From the NCBI RefSeq assembly GCF_027887165.1, contig NC_077230.1:344935850-344999849 (forward strand): a stretch of DNA of 64,000 bases, written 5' to 3'. Source of the DNA: Monodelphis domestica (Eukaryota > Chordata > Mammalia > Didelphimorphia > Didelphidae). The position numbers were made by a program, and so were the translations under genes. Below the pieces are notes generated by a model, which did not search any database, was not told where the DNA came from, and was given only the letters and a program-made list of their open reading frames with translations. Positions 10,377 through 21,113 of this stretch are shown piece after piece (positions within the stretch are counted from its first letter, which is position 1; every line of letters begins with the position of its first letter).

Positions 10377-12150
10377 AGAGGACTGACTGCCTGAGGAGGA
10401 GAGGAGGGATAATAAGTCTTCCTTTACTGAACCTCTTCAAGTAGAGACTGAGGGACCACTTTGGGAAGTGGTAGAAGCAATTACTGGTCAGGTGTGGGGT
10501 TGAACAAGGTGATCTTTGAGGTTCCTTCCAACTCTTAGGTTCTGTGACTAATATCAGTGTTCCCATCCAATAAACCTTCATGCTTAAGAAATGTTTGTTG
10601 TAGTTTGCATCATTTCCCAAGTAATTTCCATTTTCACTTCCATAGTGGGCAGAGGAAATTTCATGATTCTTTACTTCCATTTAACCAAAAGTAGGATCTG
10701 GAATAACTCAAGCCTATGTAATGGCCTGAAGATTGGAAGAAAAAGTCTTAGGGATGCTCTGTTGTCACCTGCCTTTTGTCTAAAGAAGATGGTAGTGGAT
10801 CTCTCTCAAATTTCATTATTATCCCTGAAGCAAAACAGGGAATTAAAAGAAACAGTAAGTGGGAAGGAACCAGAGTATAATGAGGCAGTGTCAGGATGTA
10901 CCATAAACTGGAATCCTGCCTAGGGAATTTCTAATTCTAATCTGTGTGTGTTTTAGGCTTTGATTTATGGGATTTAAACCTCTCTTTAACAGAAAAAGTG
11001 AGGATGAGAAATACTTGACAAAGGAGGCAGGAGGGAAGGCATTGAGGAAGAAAGAGACATTAGGAAGATGCCAATAACATGTCTGTGAGGGTTCAAATGG
11101 TACCGAGTTCTGAACATTCAGCTGAGGGGACAGAAGTCTTCCTAGATGAAGAAGATTTTGCATAGGGTCTTGAAAGGTGAGTAGGAAGTCAACAGAGACA
11201 GAGGGCAATAAAAGGAAATGGAGAAGATCCTAGAGGACAAGATGATCACAAACATAGGAATGGAAGAGCTCAAGATATGTTTAAGGTTGGTTACCCTAGT
11301 GAAAAATAGAAAGAATTTACGAGGCAGATTTCTGGTTAACATGAGGGAAAATCTCCTAACAATCAAAGCTATTACAGATATAGGATAGGCTACCCTGATA
11401 GGAAGTTCTGGGTCCTGACCTCTGGAGGTGTGTAAGCAGAGAATGAATGACTGTAGACAGAATTTATGATTTGGGCAGGAAATGGGACTAGCTACCCTCT
11501 GAAGGGCCCTCTAAGTGCTATGGCAAATGACTTAGTTTGACTGAAGACCCAAATATGTGAGGGGGAATAATATAGAATAAGGATAGGAAGATAGAATAGA
11601 GACAGATTCCAGAGAGATGTTAATACCTAAGTTTAGACTCTTCTGGTTGTAGAGAACCATGGAAAGTCCTCATATTTTTAGCTACATTTTTATAATCTCT
11701 ACCCCACAGGGTAGATCTCTCCCTTCTGAGCTCCAGTTTCCCCATTTCTACTTCCCCGCTTTGTATAATGGTCACTCTCCAACTTATTCCTCTCCACCAG
11801 ACTATGAGTCCCCTCAGAGCCACAGTCAGATCTGACCAAGTTCTTCACCTTTAACCATTCATAGGCACCTAATACAATTCATAGGACCCTGTGGTCAATA
11901 AACTCTCACTGATTATTGATGGAAAATGAGTTTCTCTAATGGTAGGATCTCAGCCATAGGAACAAACCTGTGTAGATTTTAGGGTCAGCTGGCTTGTGGG
12001 ATTTCCCCCCATATTACCCTCCCTGTGAATCACACTGCCTATACAATGGCAAAGAATTCACAACTTCCATATGGTCCCCTGAAATCTCATAAAACTAAAC
12101 CTTCCCACTCTTCAAAATACCCAGGAGGGAATTGTACAGCCAACATCAAA
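10377..12150. other. Spacer collinear with copy B
   Basis: No gene is supported. At 10,500-10,560 the text aggttccttccaactctta resembles a MIR-type 3' end. The 105-110-codon frames here are not conserved in length or sense between copies beyond what nucleotide identity gives. Short indels against copy B occur near 11,330 and 11,360. Confidence 0.4.
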
Positions 12151-12310
12151 TAGAAACAAAAAATGGCCATGAACTGGGAAGCAAGAGTCATACCGTATGA
12201 CTTTGGGCAACTCACTGTGCCTCAGTCTCCTCTTTTGTAAAATAGGGATGATGATAATTCTTATGCTCTGTATCTCCCTGTATTGGTGTGAGGCTCAGGT
12301 TAGGTAATGT
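12150..12310. repeat. MIR-type SINE remnant
   Basis: Contains ctttgggcaactcactg, gcctcagtctcctcttttgtaaaatagggatgatgataat, characteristic of MIR SINE 3' halves. It is also present in copy B near 63,345-63,490. Confidence 0.6.
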
Positions 12311-12335
12311 GGGCAGTCTCAGAGGATATGAATAA

Positions 12336-12336
<1 letters not shown>

Positions 12337-12416
<80 letters not shown>
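12337..12416 (+). repeat. (GA)40 microsatellite, copy A only
   Basis: An uninterrupted run of about 80 bp of GA. The equivalent site in copy B near 63,510 reads only ggagaaagtgagagt. The Arg-Glu frame through it is an artefact. Confidence 0.97.
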
Positions 12417-12420
<4 letters not shown>

Positions 12421-12617
12421 AAAGTCATTAACACAAGATTCATTATAGAGAGGAAGAGCAATGGAAGGAATGAACTAATGGAGAGTGAGAAAAGGTAAAC
12501 ATTTCAGTGAACTCCCTAAGAATTCCACTGTAAGCCTGCAGAGGACCAGAGACTGTAGCATGCTGCCATCTGATGGTCAATGTACATGTTGGTGGCCCAT
12601 CAAAGAGAGGAAACCTC

Positions 12618-12965
12618 ACTGCTGCTGTCCTGTTTCTGTCCTGAATTATTGCCTAGGCAACCCTAGAGAAGTTCTCTTCACTGAGCCTCAATTTCCTCAT
12701 GCACAAAATCAGAGCATTATAGTGTTGGTCCTGCAGCCTCACTTTCAGTTCTGATATCCTATCCAGTTCTACTTATAAACATACTAATAACTCCTGTTTA
12801 AATAGGGATTTTACATTTGCAGAGCCCTTTCCTCACAATGGCCTTGTGGGGGAGAGAGTATAGATATTATTATCTCCCATCTTACTAATCGAAAAACTGG
12901 GACTCAGAATATTTACAGGACTTGTCCCAGTCACAAAGCTAGTGAGGATTAGAATCGGGATGTTG
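12618..12965. repeat. Post-duplication spacer with THER1-like SINE remnant
   Basis: At 12,618 copy A leaves the duplication. From about 12,790 to 12,960 text like gattttacatttgcagagccc, attattatctccca and acttgtcccagtcacaaagctagt matches a THER1/MIR SINE with many changes. Confidence 0.5.
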
Positions 12966-13157
12966 TATGTTTTAGGTTTTAGGTTACCTTAAAACTTTGA
13001 TATATATTCAACATGTTAGGGTTCCTTCTAGTTCTACAGTCTATATCCAAAGTTCTAACAGTCTATGTTCTAAGGTTTCTTCTAGCTTTGACATTTTATG
13101 TTCTATGTTCTAACACTCTGTTCTAAGGTTCCTCCTACTATTAACAGTCTATATCCA
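12966..13157 (+). repeat. Degenerate tandem array, left part
   Basis: Repeated variants of ggttccttctagttcta and acagtctatatccaaag / tctatgttctaa follow one another. The unit looks derived from a MIR-type 3' end (aggtcccttccagctctgatattctatga). The array resumes at 21,483-21,560 on the other side of the retro-unit. Confidence 0.55.
13146..13157 (+). repeat. Left target-site duplication of the retro-unit
   Basis: agtctatatcca here is repeated exactly at 21,471-21,482 immediately after the L1 A-tail. The preceding ctattaac fits an L1-endonuclease-type TT/AA nick. Caution: a similar string occurs at 13,038 because the target is a degenerate array. Confidence 0.6.
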
Positions 13158-13603
13158 CAGGCCCCGCCCCAGTGGTCCGGATGGGGCAAAGTCATCAGGG
13201 AGCGCAGGGAAGAGGAAGAGGAAGAATGGCAACACCTTCTGGTGAGATATGTGATACTCCAGGCCCTGGAATCGCCAAGTTGCAGTTTGCTCCATTCAGT
13301 AGCGCTTTAGATGCTGGATTCTGTCATGAATTGACCCAGAAAAAGCTTAATGAGTATCACCTGGATGAAGCACCAAAGGACATTAAGGGTTAGTTCAGTG
13401 CTTTTGATATAAATGCTCCTACCCCAGCTCACTGCTGTCCAGCCATTGGAACTTTATTTAACACCAACACCCTCGAGTCCTTTGAAACTGCAGATAAGAA
13501 ATTGCTTTTGGAAAAAGCAACAAAGGAGGTTTGGGAATCAATAAAATCAGGCACTGCTCTTGAGAACCCTGTACTCCTTAACAAGTTCCTGCTCTTGACG
13601 TTT
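13158..13603 (+). pseudogene. ATG7: ATG7 processed retrocopy, 5' portion
   Basis: After a GC-rich 5'UTR-like stretch (ggccccgcccc), an ATG at 13,226 opens an ATG7 N-terminus. [49 protein letters not shown] and [16 protein letters not shown] match recalled human ATG7 residues 1 to about 120. ATG7 is the E1-like enzyme of autophagy; this piece covers only its N-terminal region and lacks the catalytic domain. It has no introns, so it came from spliced RNA. About 17 codons (YYYNGDSAG... region) are missing after KDIKG and replaced by a TAG stop at about 13,391-13,393; homology then continues in the same frame. Homology stops abruptly after LLLTF. It cannot make functional ATG7. Confidence 0.85.
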
Positions 13604-14940
13604 TCTGCTCATGTGCTGGGCTGAAGGGTGAAGCTGCTTCTGCTTTGCTCCTGGACTCAGAAGTACACAGCTATGTTCTGGAACTTCTTCAATGGGACTA
13701 GGACCCCACTTTTCTCCTCTTCCCTCTGGATCTGTGACCAAGAACAGAGTAATGGGCTACAGAGCTGCCAGAAGCCCAAAGTTTTTTTTTTTTTTTATGA
13801 GGAAAACGCAAGAAGTGCTGGCAGTTGTGAAATAGACTCTCTGAGGGTCTTGGGACTGATAGCACTCTGACTCGCATGTTGGGGAAAGGGGAAAAGGGAG
13901 AAATTCACAGCCCTTTGACCTAGAATGCTCTAGGAACTTCTAAAGACTGTAGCACTAAGGATTGCTACATGAGGTTGGCAGAGGAGGGAAGGAGTAGTGT
14001 AAAAGCCATCTGCCAGTGACTAAGAAATAGAGGTCAAAACCATAGAGGACTCCATCCAAATGTTGGAGAACATGAAGCCCAGCTCTTCCTCTAAATCCTA
14101 AATTAGAAATGGAGGCTGTAGAAAGTGCTGCTGACAGTGAAGAGATACTGTGGGTCAAGAGATGCTCAAGAGACACACTTAAAAGACAAGAGAGGAGCTC
14201 TACAAGTATCATCAGAGCTTCAAGAACAAACCCTTGGCTACAAGATCTCCAAGAGTCTGGATGAAATGAAGCAAGAGATTAAAACAAGAAGGAAATTATG
14301 GAAAGAATTGGAAGAGGAATAATTAGCTTATATCAGAAGCTAGAAAATCTCTAAGTAGTAGATTCCTGAAAAGTAGAATGGAGCAAATAAAAGACAATTA
14401 CTCCACTAGGCAACAAGAAATATTAGGAAAAAATATATGAAAATGTTAGCTATGCACTGTCAGAAACAACTGATCTGAAGATCCATGCTGAGGAGACATC
14501 ACTTAAGGTTTATTGTACTCCTTGAGAATTATGGTAAAAGAAAAAATCCTGGCTACTGATTTAAATAAATGATGGAAGAAAACTTACCAGATCTATTAGA
14601 TCCAGAGAACAAAATAAAAAGTAGAAATAGCCTACTGGTCACTTGAAAGAAACCCAGATTGAAAACTCCCAGGGATATTTTAGGCAGAAAGAAAAAAATA
14701 AAAATACTGTGGAACCATAGTTAGGATCTCATAAAATGTAGCTACTACCCATTACCTATTAAAGATAAATACTGTATCATTGTTTAGCCCCTTCCAATGT
14801 CTCAAACAATGAATGATACAGTATTTACCTTTAATAGGAGGAGAAGAGACAAGTATCCACTAAGGATCAAGGATCACAGAGGAAATTAAGACAAACATAG
14901 GACTTGGAAGCAAGTCTACACTTCCCACCCACTCCCCCCC
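13604..14940 (+). other. Non-coding part of the retro-unit, origin unclear
   Basis: Follows directly on the ATG7 coding piece. It has a T14 run near 13,782. At 14,100-14,340 there is a lysine/glutamate-rich frame (KSLDEMKQEIKTRRK) that could be coiled coil from an old LINE ORF1 or chance. It may be an alternative last exon or intronic sequence of ATG7, or later insertions. I recognise no gene. Confidence 0.35.
14755..14838. other. 84-bp near-perfect hairpin
   Basis: Left arm cctattaaagataaatac continuing tgtatcatt is matched by a right arm whose complement reads cctattaaaggtaaatac and tgtatcatt. The arms are about 27 bp with one mismatch and a short unequal step near the loop (agccccttccaatgtct). 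Candidates are a short palindromic MITE or a microRNA-like precursor. Confidence 0.6.
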
Positions 14941-14944
14941 AATC

Positions 14945-15350
14945 ACAATATGGCCATAGGAATTGGAACTGGAAAGGATCTTAGAGGTACCTTGGTGCCA
15001 TGTTGGAAAGCCTATGGCACACATGGTGGAGGGGGATGCTCCTTTCCCCTTCTCCACATGCTACTGAGGATATTTCTCCCATCACCCACTCCTCTTCCCA
15101 GCAGTCCAATAGGAGCACTTCCTCCCTCCCCTGTCTGGGGTTAGGGGCCAGCTCACATTCAGTGTGAGGATTGTAGTTTGGGCACTCAGTCTCTAAAAGT
15201 TTCACCATCACTACCCTAGTCCAACCTTCTCAGTACAGATGAGGAAATTTGGGGTTAGAGCAAAGAATTGACTCTATCTACCCAGGGTCACAAAGGTAGG
15301 AACAGGGCTGAAGATCAAAACCCAGGCCTTTTGACAGCTAGTATTTCTAT
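14945..15350 (+). repeat. MIR-type SINE split by a hAT element
   Basis: Left piece ggaactggaaaggatcttag and right piece tagtccaaccttctcagtac, cagatgaggaaatttggggtt, cagggtcacaaaggtagga together make a MIR-type SINE. The hAT element at 14,999-15,213 lies between them. Confidence 0.6.
14999..15213. mobile_element. hAT-type non-autonomous transposon (215 bp)
   Basis: Same element as 49,703-49,916: left end with cctatggcacacatgg, right end agtctctaaaagtttcaccatcact. Flanks cttggtgc and cctagtcc are compatible with a diverged 8-bp duplication of the SINE motif (c)tctagtcc. Confidence 0.6.
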
Positions 15351-15591
15351 GGAAAAAACTATCTTATTTGACTTTGTATTGTAATTATTTGTGTATTGGT
15401 CATATCCACTTTCTGGACTTTTTCTGTGGGCCAGCAACTATTATCTTATCTAGAATTTTTAGCTCCCTAAGCTCCTAGCATGTTATATATATTTGGTATA
15501 TGATAAATATTTGTCAGATTGAACTAATTTCAACTTGAGGGTTCTAAAATATTTCTCAATAAAGATTTTTTTCTGTTAAAAAAAACAAACA
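15351..15591 (+). other. L2-like tail with AATAAA and A-rich end
   Basis: Text like tagctccctaagctcctagc and tatatgataaatatttgtcag resembles an L2-type 3' end. AATAAA at 15,558-15,563 is followed 14 bp later by aaaaaaaacaaaca (15,578-15,591). This looks like the polyadenylated end of an RNA copy, directly abutting the L1 start. Confidence 0.5.
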
Positions 15592-16253
15592 GTCGTTCCG
15601 GGTAATCATGGCTGCAATCTAGATGCCACACGCTTCCTCTCCCCGGCACCAAACGAAATAGACTACATCAAAGGAGCATAAAAATCACCTTTGGAGGAAC
15701 AGAAGGACACCCCAGTACTCCCAGTACTCCACAGAGGCGAAGGTACGTGGGGCTTGAACATTTCCACACTACAATAAGGAGGAAAAGCTTGCACAGAAAA
15801 GTGAACTGAGCCGCCCTTTCCCCACCCCACCTCCCCCACCAAACCAAAGTGAGCTACCTGAGCACTCACCGGGACAGCGAGTGAGTGGGGAAAGTCTCTG
15901 TCTGGGGGGGGGGGGCACTCCAGGGTCTTTGGGATCTGGGGACTGCCAGGAAAAAACGTCTCAGGGCGGTTTCACTAGAGAATCCGGCGCTGATTACGGC
16001 GGTCAGCGGAGCTGTACTTGGGGCGGCTGCGCTGAACATCTCCACGGAGCTAAACACCAGGGGTGGACCACACGTTGATTATCTGGGTAGAGCTGAACAC
16101 CTGGGCAGTGTGGCTGTGATCAGGGACCCAGCGCTCTAAGAAACCTCGGAGGCTGGGAAGAACTAGTCTGAAGCAACCTAAATTCACAGAAAAACCGCCC
16201 ATATAACCCAGACCCCAGACCAAAAAGGAAAGGGGAATAAAACCACCAAAGGG

Positions 16254-17216
16254 ATGGCTCACATGGCCCAAAATCAAGCCTCCAGTAAGAAAGGGAAAAA
16301 AGTGACTATTGAAAACTTTTATGGTGGAAGTACCCAAGGAAAAGAGGAGAATGAGGAGGAAATCAAAAAAAAATCAGAACATGCCTCCCCAAATGGAAAC
16401 TATCAACAAGCTCTGGAAGATCTCAAACTGGAACTTATCCAAAAGATGGAAACCTTCTGGAAAGAAAAATGGGAGGAAGAGATCAGCAGTCTGACAGATA
16501 AGACTGCTCAATTGGAAAAAGAACTCGAAGCATCCAATAGAAGGGCAGACAAGGCTGAAAAGCAAAACCAGTCCCTAACGACCAGAATTAAGCACCTCGA
16601 AGAAAGTGAGATGATAAAACAGCAAGAATCAATAAAGCAAACCCAAAAAATTAATGAATTAGAGGAAAACATAAAATATCTCACTGAGAAGATCACAGAT
16701 CTCGAAAACAGAGGGAGAAGAGAAAACCTCCGAATTATCGGTCTCCCAGAAAAACCAGAGATAAACAATAAACTCGATATTATTCTACAGGAGATTATAA
16801 AAGAAAATTGCCCTCATGTTCTGGAGCAAGGGAGCAAAATAGAAATAGAAAGGATTCATAGAACACCTTCTATACTAAATCCGCAAAAGACAACCCCTAG
16901 GAATGTAATTGCCAAATTCAAGAGCTTCCAAGAAAAGGAGAAAATCCTACAAGAAGCCAAGAAGAGGAGCTTCAGATATAAGGGGGCTCCCATAAGGATC
17001 ACACTAAGAGACCACAAAGCATGGAACACAATATTTAGAAAGGCAAGAGAGCTGGGTCTCCAACCAAGAATCAACTACCCAGAAAAACTGACTATATACT
17101 TCCAGGGGGAAAGTATGGGCATTCAACAAAATAGAAGATTTCCAAGCATTTGCTAAGAAAAGACCAGAGATCTGTGGAAAGTTCGACATCCAAGCACAGA
17201 AAGCGAGAGAAACATG
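16254..17216 (+). pseudogene. ORF1: L1-a ORF1p, one frameshift near the 3' end
   Basis: RNA-binding chaperone protein of the L1 particle, about 320 codons. Start MAHMAQNQ. A charged N-terminus precedes a long coiled coil (about residues 45-150; LEKELEASNRRADKAEKQN). The RRM-like region includes RRENLRIIGLPEKPE at about 155-170 and the C-terminal domain has TPRNVIAKFKS and LGLQPRINYP. An extra G in a G run near 17,106 shifts the frame, so the intact reading stops early at 17,156. The expected frame resumes and ends at a TGA at 17,214-17,216. Confidence 0.88.
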
Positions 17217-17904
17217 AAAAGGTAAATATGAAAGAAAGGGAAAAGGAGATAAATCTTATCTTTTTCTTTAAGCCAAACTCTCTTCTATAAGGACTACATT
17301 TACATCAAATTATATATATTAATATGTGGGGAAAATGTTTTGTGTAACTCTCATAAATTGTAGCATCATAAGAGTAGTTAGAAGAAACATGCATAGGGAA
17401 AAATTGGGGCATTAAGAAGATTTGAGGAAAGTGGGGGCAAAGAAAGGAAAAGGGAGGGGGCAACTGTCGATAATACTAAGATTAACTTCAAGAAATAGGG
17501 GGGGACTCAATAGAATAATCTTTCCCATATAAAGATACACATGGGAAGGGGAGGGGAAGAACTCTCATATGAGAAGGAGAGGAAGAGAGCGTGAAGTGGA
17601 ATTACTTAAACCTTACTCTCAGTGAAAGCAAATTTGAGAGGGAAGAACATCTAGATCCAGTGGGATCCTGAATTCTATCTTATCCATTAGGGCAAGAAAG
17701 AAAGGAAAATTAAGGAGGGGGAGGGGGGAGAAAGTATAAAAAGGGAGGGAAGGAGAGGGGGGAGGGGAAGGGAGCATAAAAAGGGAGGGGCTAGAAAGAG
17801 AAGCATCTCAAGGGAGGGGACTAGGGGGACTGACCTAAAGTAAATCACTGGTTCAAAAGGAGAAAGCTAAAGAAGAAAGGTCAGAACTAGGGGAAGATAT
17901 CAAA
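17217..17904 (+). other. L1-a inter-ORF region
   Basis: Purine-rich spacer of about 690 bp, with gggagggaaggagagggggg tracts. It is collinear with 38,452-39,141 of L1-d and typical of marsupial L1s; no coding sequence. Confidence 0.8.
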
Positions 17905-20900
17905 ATGCCAGCGAATCCACAAATGACAATCATAACTTTGAACGTGAATGGGATGAACTCACCCATAAAACGTAGACAAATAGCAGATTGGATTAGAACC
18001 CAAAACCCTACCATATGTTGTCTTCAAGAAACACATATGAGACGGGTTGACACTCACAAAGTTAGAATTAAAGGTTGGAGTAAGACCTTTTGGGCCTCAA
18101 CTGAAGGCAGGAGTTGCAATCATGATATCTGACAAAGCCAAAGCACAAATAGACCTGATCAAAAGGGATAGCGAAGGTAAATATATTCTGCTAAAAGGGA
18201 GTATAGACAATGAGGAAATATCACTAATCAACATGTATGCACCAAATGGTATAGCATCCAAATTTTTAATAGAGAAACTAGGAGAATTGAAGGAGGAAAT
18301 AGACAGTAAAACCATATTAGTGAGAGACTTGAACCAACCACTATCAAATTTAGATAAATCAAACCAAAAAATAAACAAGAAAGGGGTAAAAGAGGTGAAT
18401 GAAATCTTAGAAAAATTAGAGTTAATAGACATATGGAGAAAAATAAATAGGGACAAAAAAGAATACACCTTCTTTTCAGCACCACATGGCACATTCACAA
18501 AAATAGATCATATACTAGGTCATAGAAACATGGCACTCAAATGCAGAAAAGCAGAAATATTAACTGCAGCCTTTTCAGATCACAAGGCAATAAAAATATT
18601 GATCGGCAAGGGTACATGTAGACCCAAATCAAAAATTAATTGGAAATTAAATAACATGATACTCCAAAATCAGATAGTTAGAGAAGAAATCATAGAAACA
18701 ATTAACAATTTTGTTGAAGAAAATGACAACAGCGAAACATCCTTTCAAACCTTATGGGATGCAGCCAAGGCAGTACTTAGAGGAAAATTCATATCCCTGA
18801 GTGCATATATTAACAAATTAGGGAGGACAGAGACCAAGGAATTGGAAATGCAATTCAAAAAACTTGAGAATGAACAAATTAAAAACCCCCAGAAGAAAAC
18901 CATACCAGAGATCCTAAAAATTAAGGGAGAAATTAATAAAATAGAAAGTGACAGAACTATTAAGCTAATAAACAAGACTAGAAGCTGGTACTTTGAAAAA
19001 ACAGACAAAATAGACAAAGTACTGGTTAATCTAATTAAAAAAAGGAAAGAAGAAAGGCAAATTAACAGCATCAAGGATGAAAAGGGGGATCTCACCTCCA
19101 ATGAAGAGGAAATTAAGTCAATCATTAAAGACTACTTTGCCCAACTATATGGCAATAAATATACCAACCTAGGTGATATGGATGAATATTTACAAAAATA
19201 TAAATTGCCTAGACTAACAGAAGAAGAAATAGTTTTCTTAAATAATCCCATATCAGAAAAAGAAATCCAACATACCATCAAAGAACTTCCTAAGAAAAAA
19301 TCCCCAGGGCCTGATGGATTCACCAGTGAATTCTATCAAACATTCAGAGAACAGTTAATCCCAATACTATACAAACTATTTGACATAATAAGCAAAGAGG
19401 GGATTCTACCAAACTCCTTTTATGACACAAGCATGGTACTGATTCCAAAACCAGGCAGGCCAAAAACAGAGAAAGAAAAGTATAGACCAATCTCTCTAAT
19501 GAATATAGATGCAAAAATCTTAAATAGGATACTAACAAAAAGACTCCAGCAAGTGATCAGAAGGGTCATGCACCATGATCAAGTAGGATTTATACCAGGG
19601 ATGCAGGGCTGGTTCAACATTAGGAAAACTATCCACATAATTGACCACAACAACAAGCAAACCAACAAGAACCACATGATTATCTCAATAGATGCAGAAA
19701 AAGTCTTTGATAAAATACAACACCCATTCCTATTAAAAACACTAGGAAGCATAGGAATAGAAGAGTCATTCCTAAAAATAATAAACAGTATATATCTAAA
19801 ACCATCAACTAATATCATCTGCAATGGGGATAAACTAAATCCATTCCCATTAAGATCAGGAGTGAAATAAGGATGACCATTATCACCTCTATTATTTGGC
19901 ATTGTATTAGAAACACTAGCAGTAGCAATTAGAGAAGAAAAAGAAATTGAAGGCATTAAAATAGGCAAGGAGGAGACCAAATTATCGCTCTTTGCAGATG
20001 ACATGATGGTCTACTTAAAGAACCCTATAGATTCAACCAAAAAGCTAATCGAAATAATCAACAACTTTAGCAAACTTGCAGGATACAAAATAAACCCACA
20101 TAAGTCATCAGCATTTCTATATAATTCCAACAAAGCTCAGCAGCAAGAACTAGAAAGAGAAATCCCATTCAAAATTACCCTAGACAAAATAAAATACTTA
20201 GGAATCTATCTCCCGAGACAAACACAGGATCTATATGAACACAACTACAAAACACTTTCCACACAACTAAAAACAGACTTGAACAATTGGAAGAACATTA
20301 ACTGCTCCTGGGTAGGACGAGCCAATATAATAAAAATGACCATCCTACCCAAACTCTTCTATCTATTTAGTGCCATACCCTTGGAACTTCCAAAATTTTT
20401 TTTTTACTGATTTAGAAAAAACCATAACAAAGTTCATTTGAAAGAACAGAAGATCAAGGATATCCAGGGAAATAATGAAAAAAAAAATACAAAGGAAGGG
20501 GGTCTTGCAGTCCCAGATCTCAGACTATATTACAAAGCAGTGGTCATCAAAACAATTTGGTACTGGCTAAGAGACAGAAAGGAGGATCAGTGTAATAGAC
20601 TGGGGGCAAGCAACCTCAGCAAGACAGTATATGACAAACCCAAAGATCCCAGCTTTGGGGACAAAAATGCACTATTTCATAAAAACTGCTGGGAAAATTG
20701 GAGGACAGTGTGGGAAATATTAGGCTTAGATCAACACCTCACACCCTACACCAAGATAAATTCAAAATGGGTGAATGACTTGAACATAAAGAAGGAAACT
20801 ATAAGAAAATTAGGTGAACACAGAATAGTATACATGTCAGACCTTTGTCAGACATGTACCAAAATATTCATAGCTGCGCTCTTTGTGGTGGCCAAAAATT

Positions 20901-21113
20901 GGAAAATGAGGGGATGCCCTTCAATTGCAGAATGGCTGAACAAATTGTGGTATATGTTGGTGATGGAATACTATTGTGCCAAAAGGAATAAGAAAGTGGA
21001 GGAATTCCATGGAGACTGGAACAACCTCCAGGAAGTGATGCAGAGCGAAAGGAGCAGAACCAGGAAAACATTGTACACAGAGACTGATACATTGTGGTAC
21101 AATCGAAGGTGAT
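17905..21113 (+). pseudogene. ORF2: L1-a ORF2p, multiply broken, C-terminal region deleted
   Basis: Endonuclease/reverse transcriptase of the L1. The endonuclease domain shows TLNVNGMNSPIK and CLQETHMR at the start, with HILGHRNMA and AFSDHKAI further on. The RT has [29 protein letters not shown] and FADDMMVYL (near 19,990-20,016). Breaks: a frameshift near 18,105, CAA-to-TAA and TGC-to-TGA changes at 19,868-19,876 within the [14 protein letters not shown] motif, and a frameshift in a poly-T near 20,395. A deletion near 20,845 removes about 0.6 kb including the Cys-rich CWRGCG segment. It ends with TLYTETDTLWYNRR. Confidence 0.9.

Larger units (their letters stand above)
1..12617. repeat. Segmental duplication, copy A
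   Basis: This block aligns in direct orientation with 49,848-63,724. It carries the OR gene and all its flanks in the same order. Coding sequence is about 98.8% identical and most non-coding sequence looks 96-98% identical by eye. The left edge lies outside the window because the block opens inside a hAT element. The right edge is at the shared string gaggaaacctc, after which A and B diverge completely. Large differences from B: a 1,330-bp LTR at 5,482-6,811, loss of about 985 bp at 7,980/7,981, absence of about 500 bp near 217, absence of the nested LTRs at 9,132, and a (GA)40 tract at 12,337. Confidence 0.93.

Noticed and set aside
12307-12498. 63-codon frame with a long Glu-Arg repeat
   Set aside because: It is the translation of the (GA)40 microsatellite; the paralogous site lacks it.
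15902-15916. Poly-G run as a G-quadruplex regulatory site in the L1-a 5'UTR
   Set aside because: A single homopolymer tract prone to sequencing error; no set of four G runs with conserved spacing was seen.
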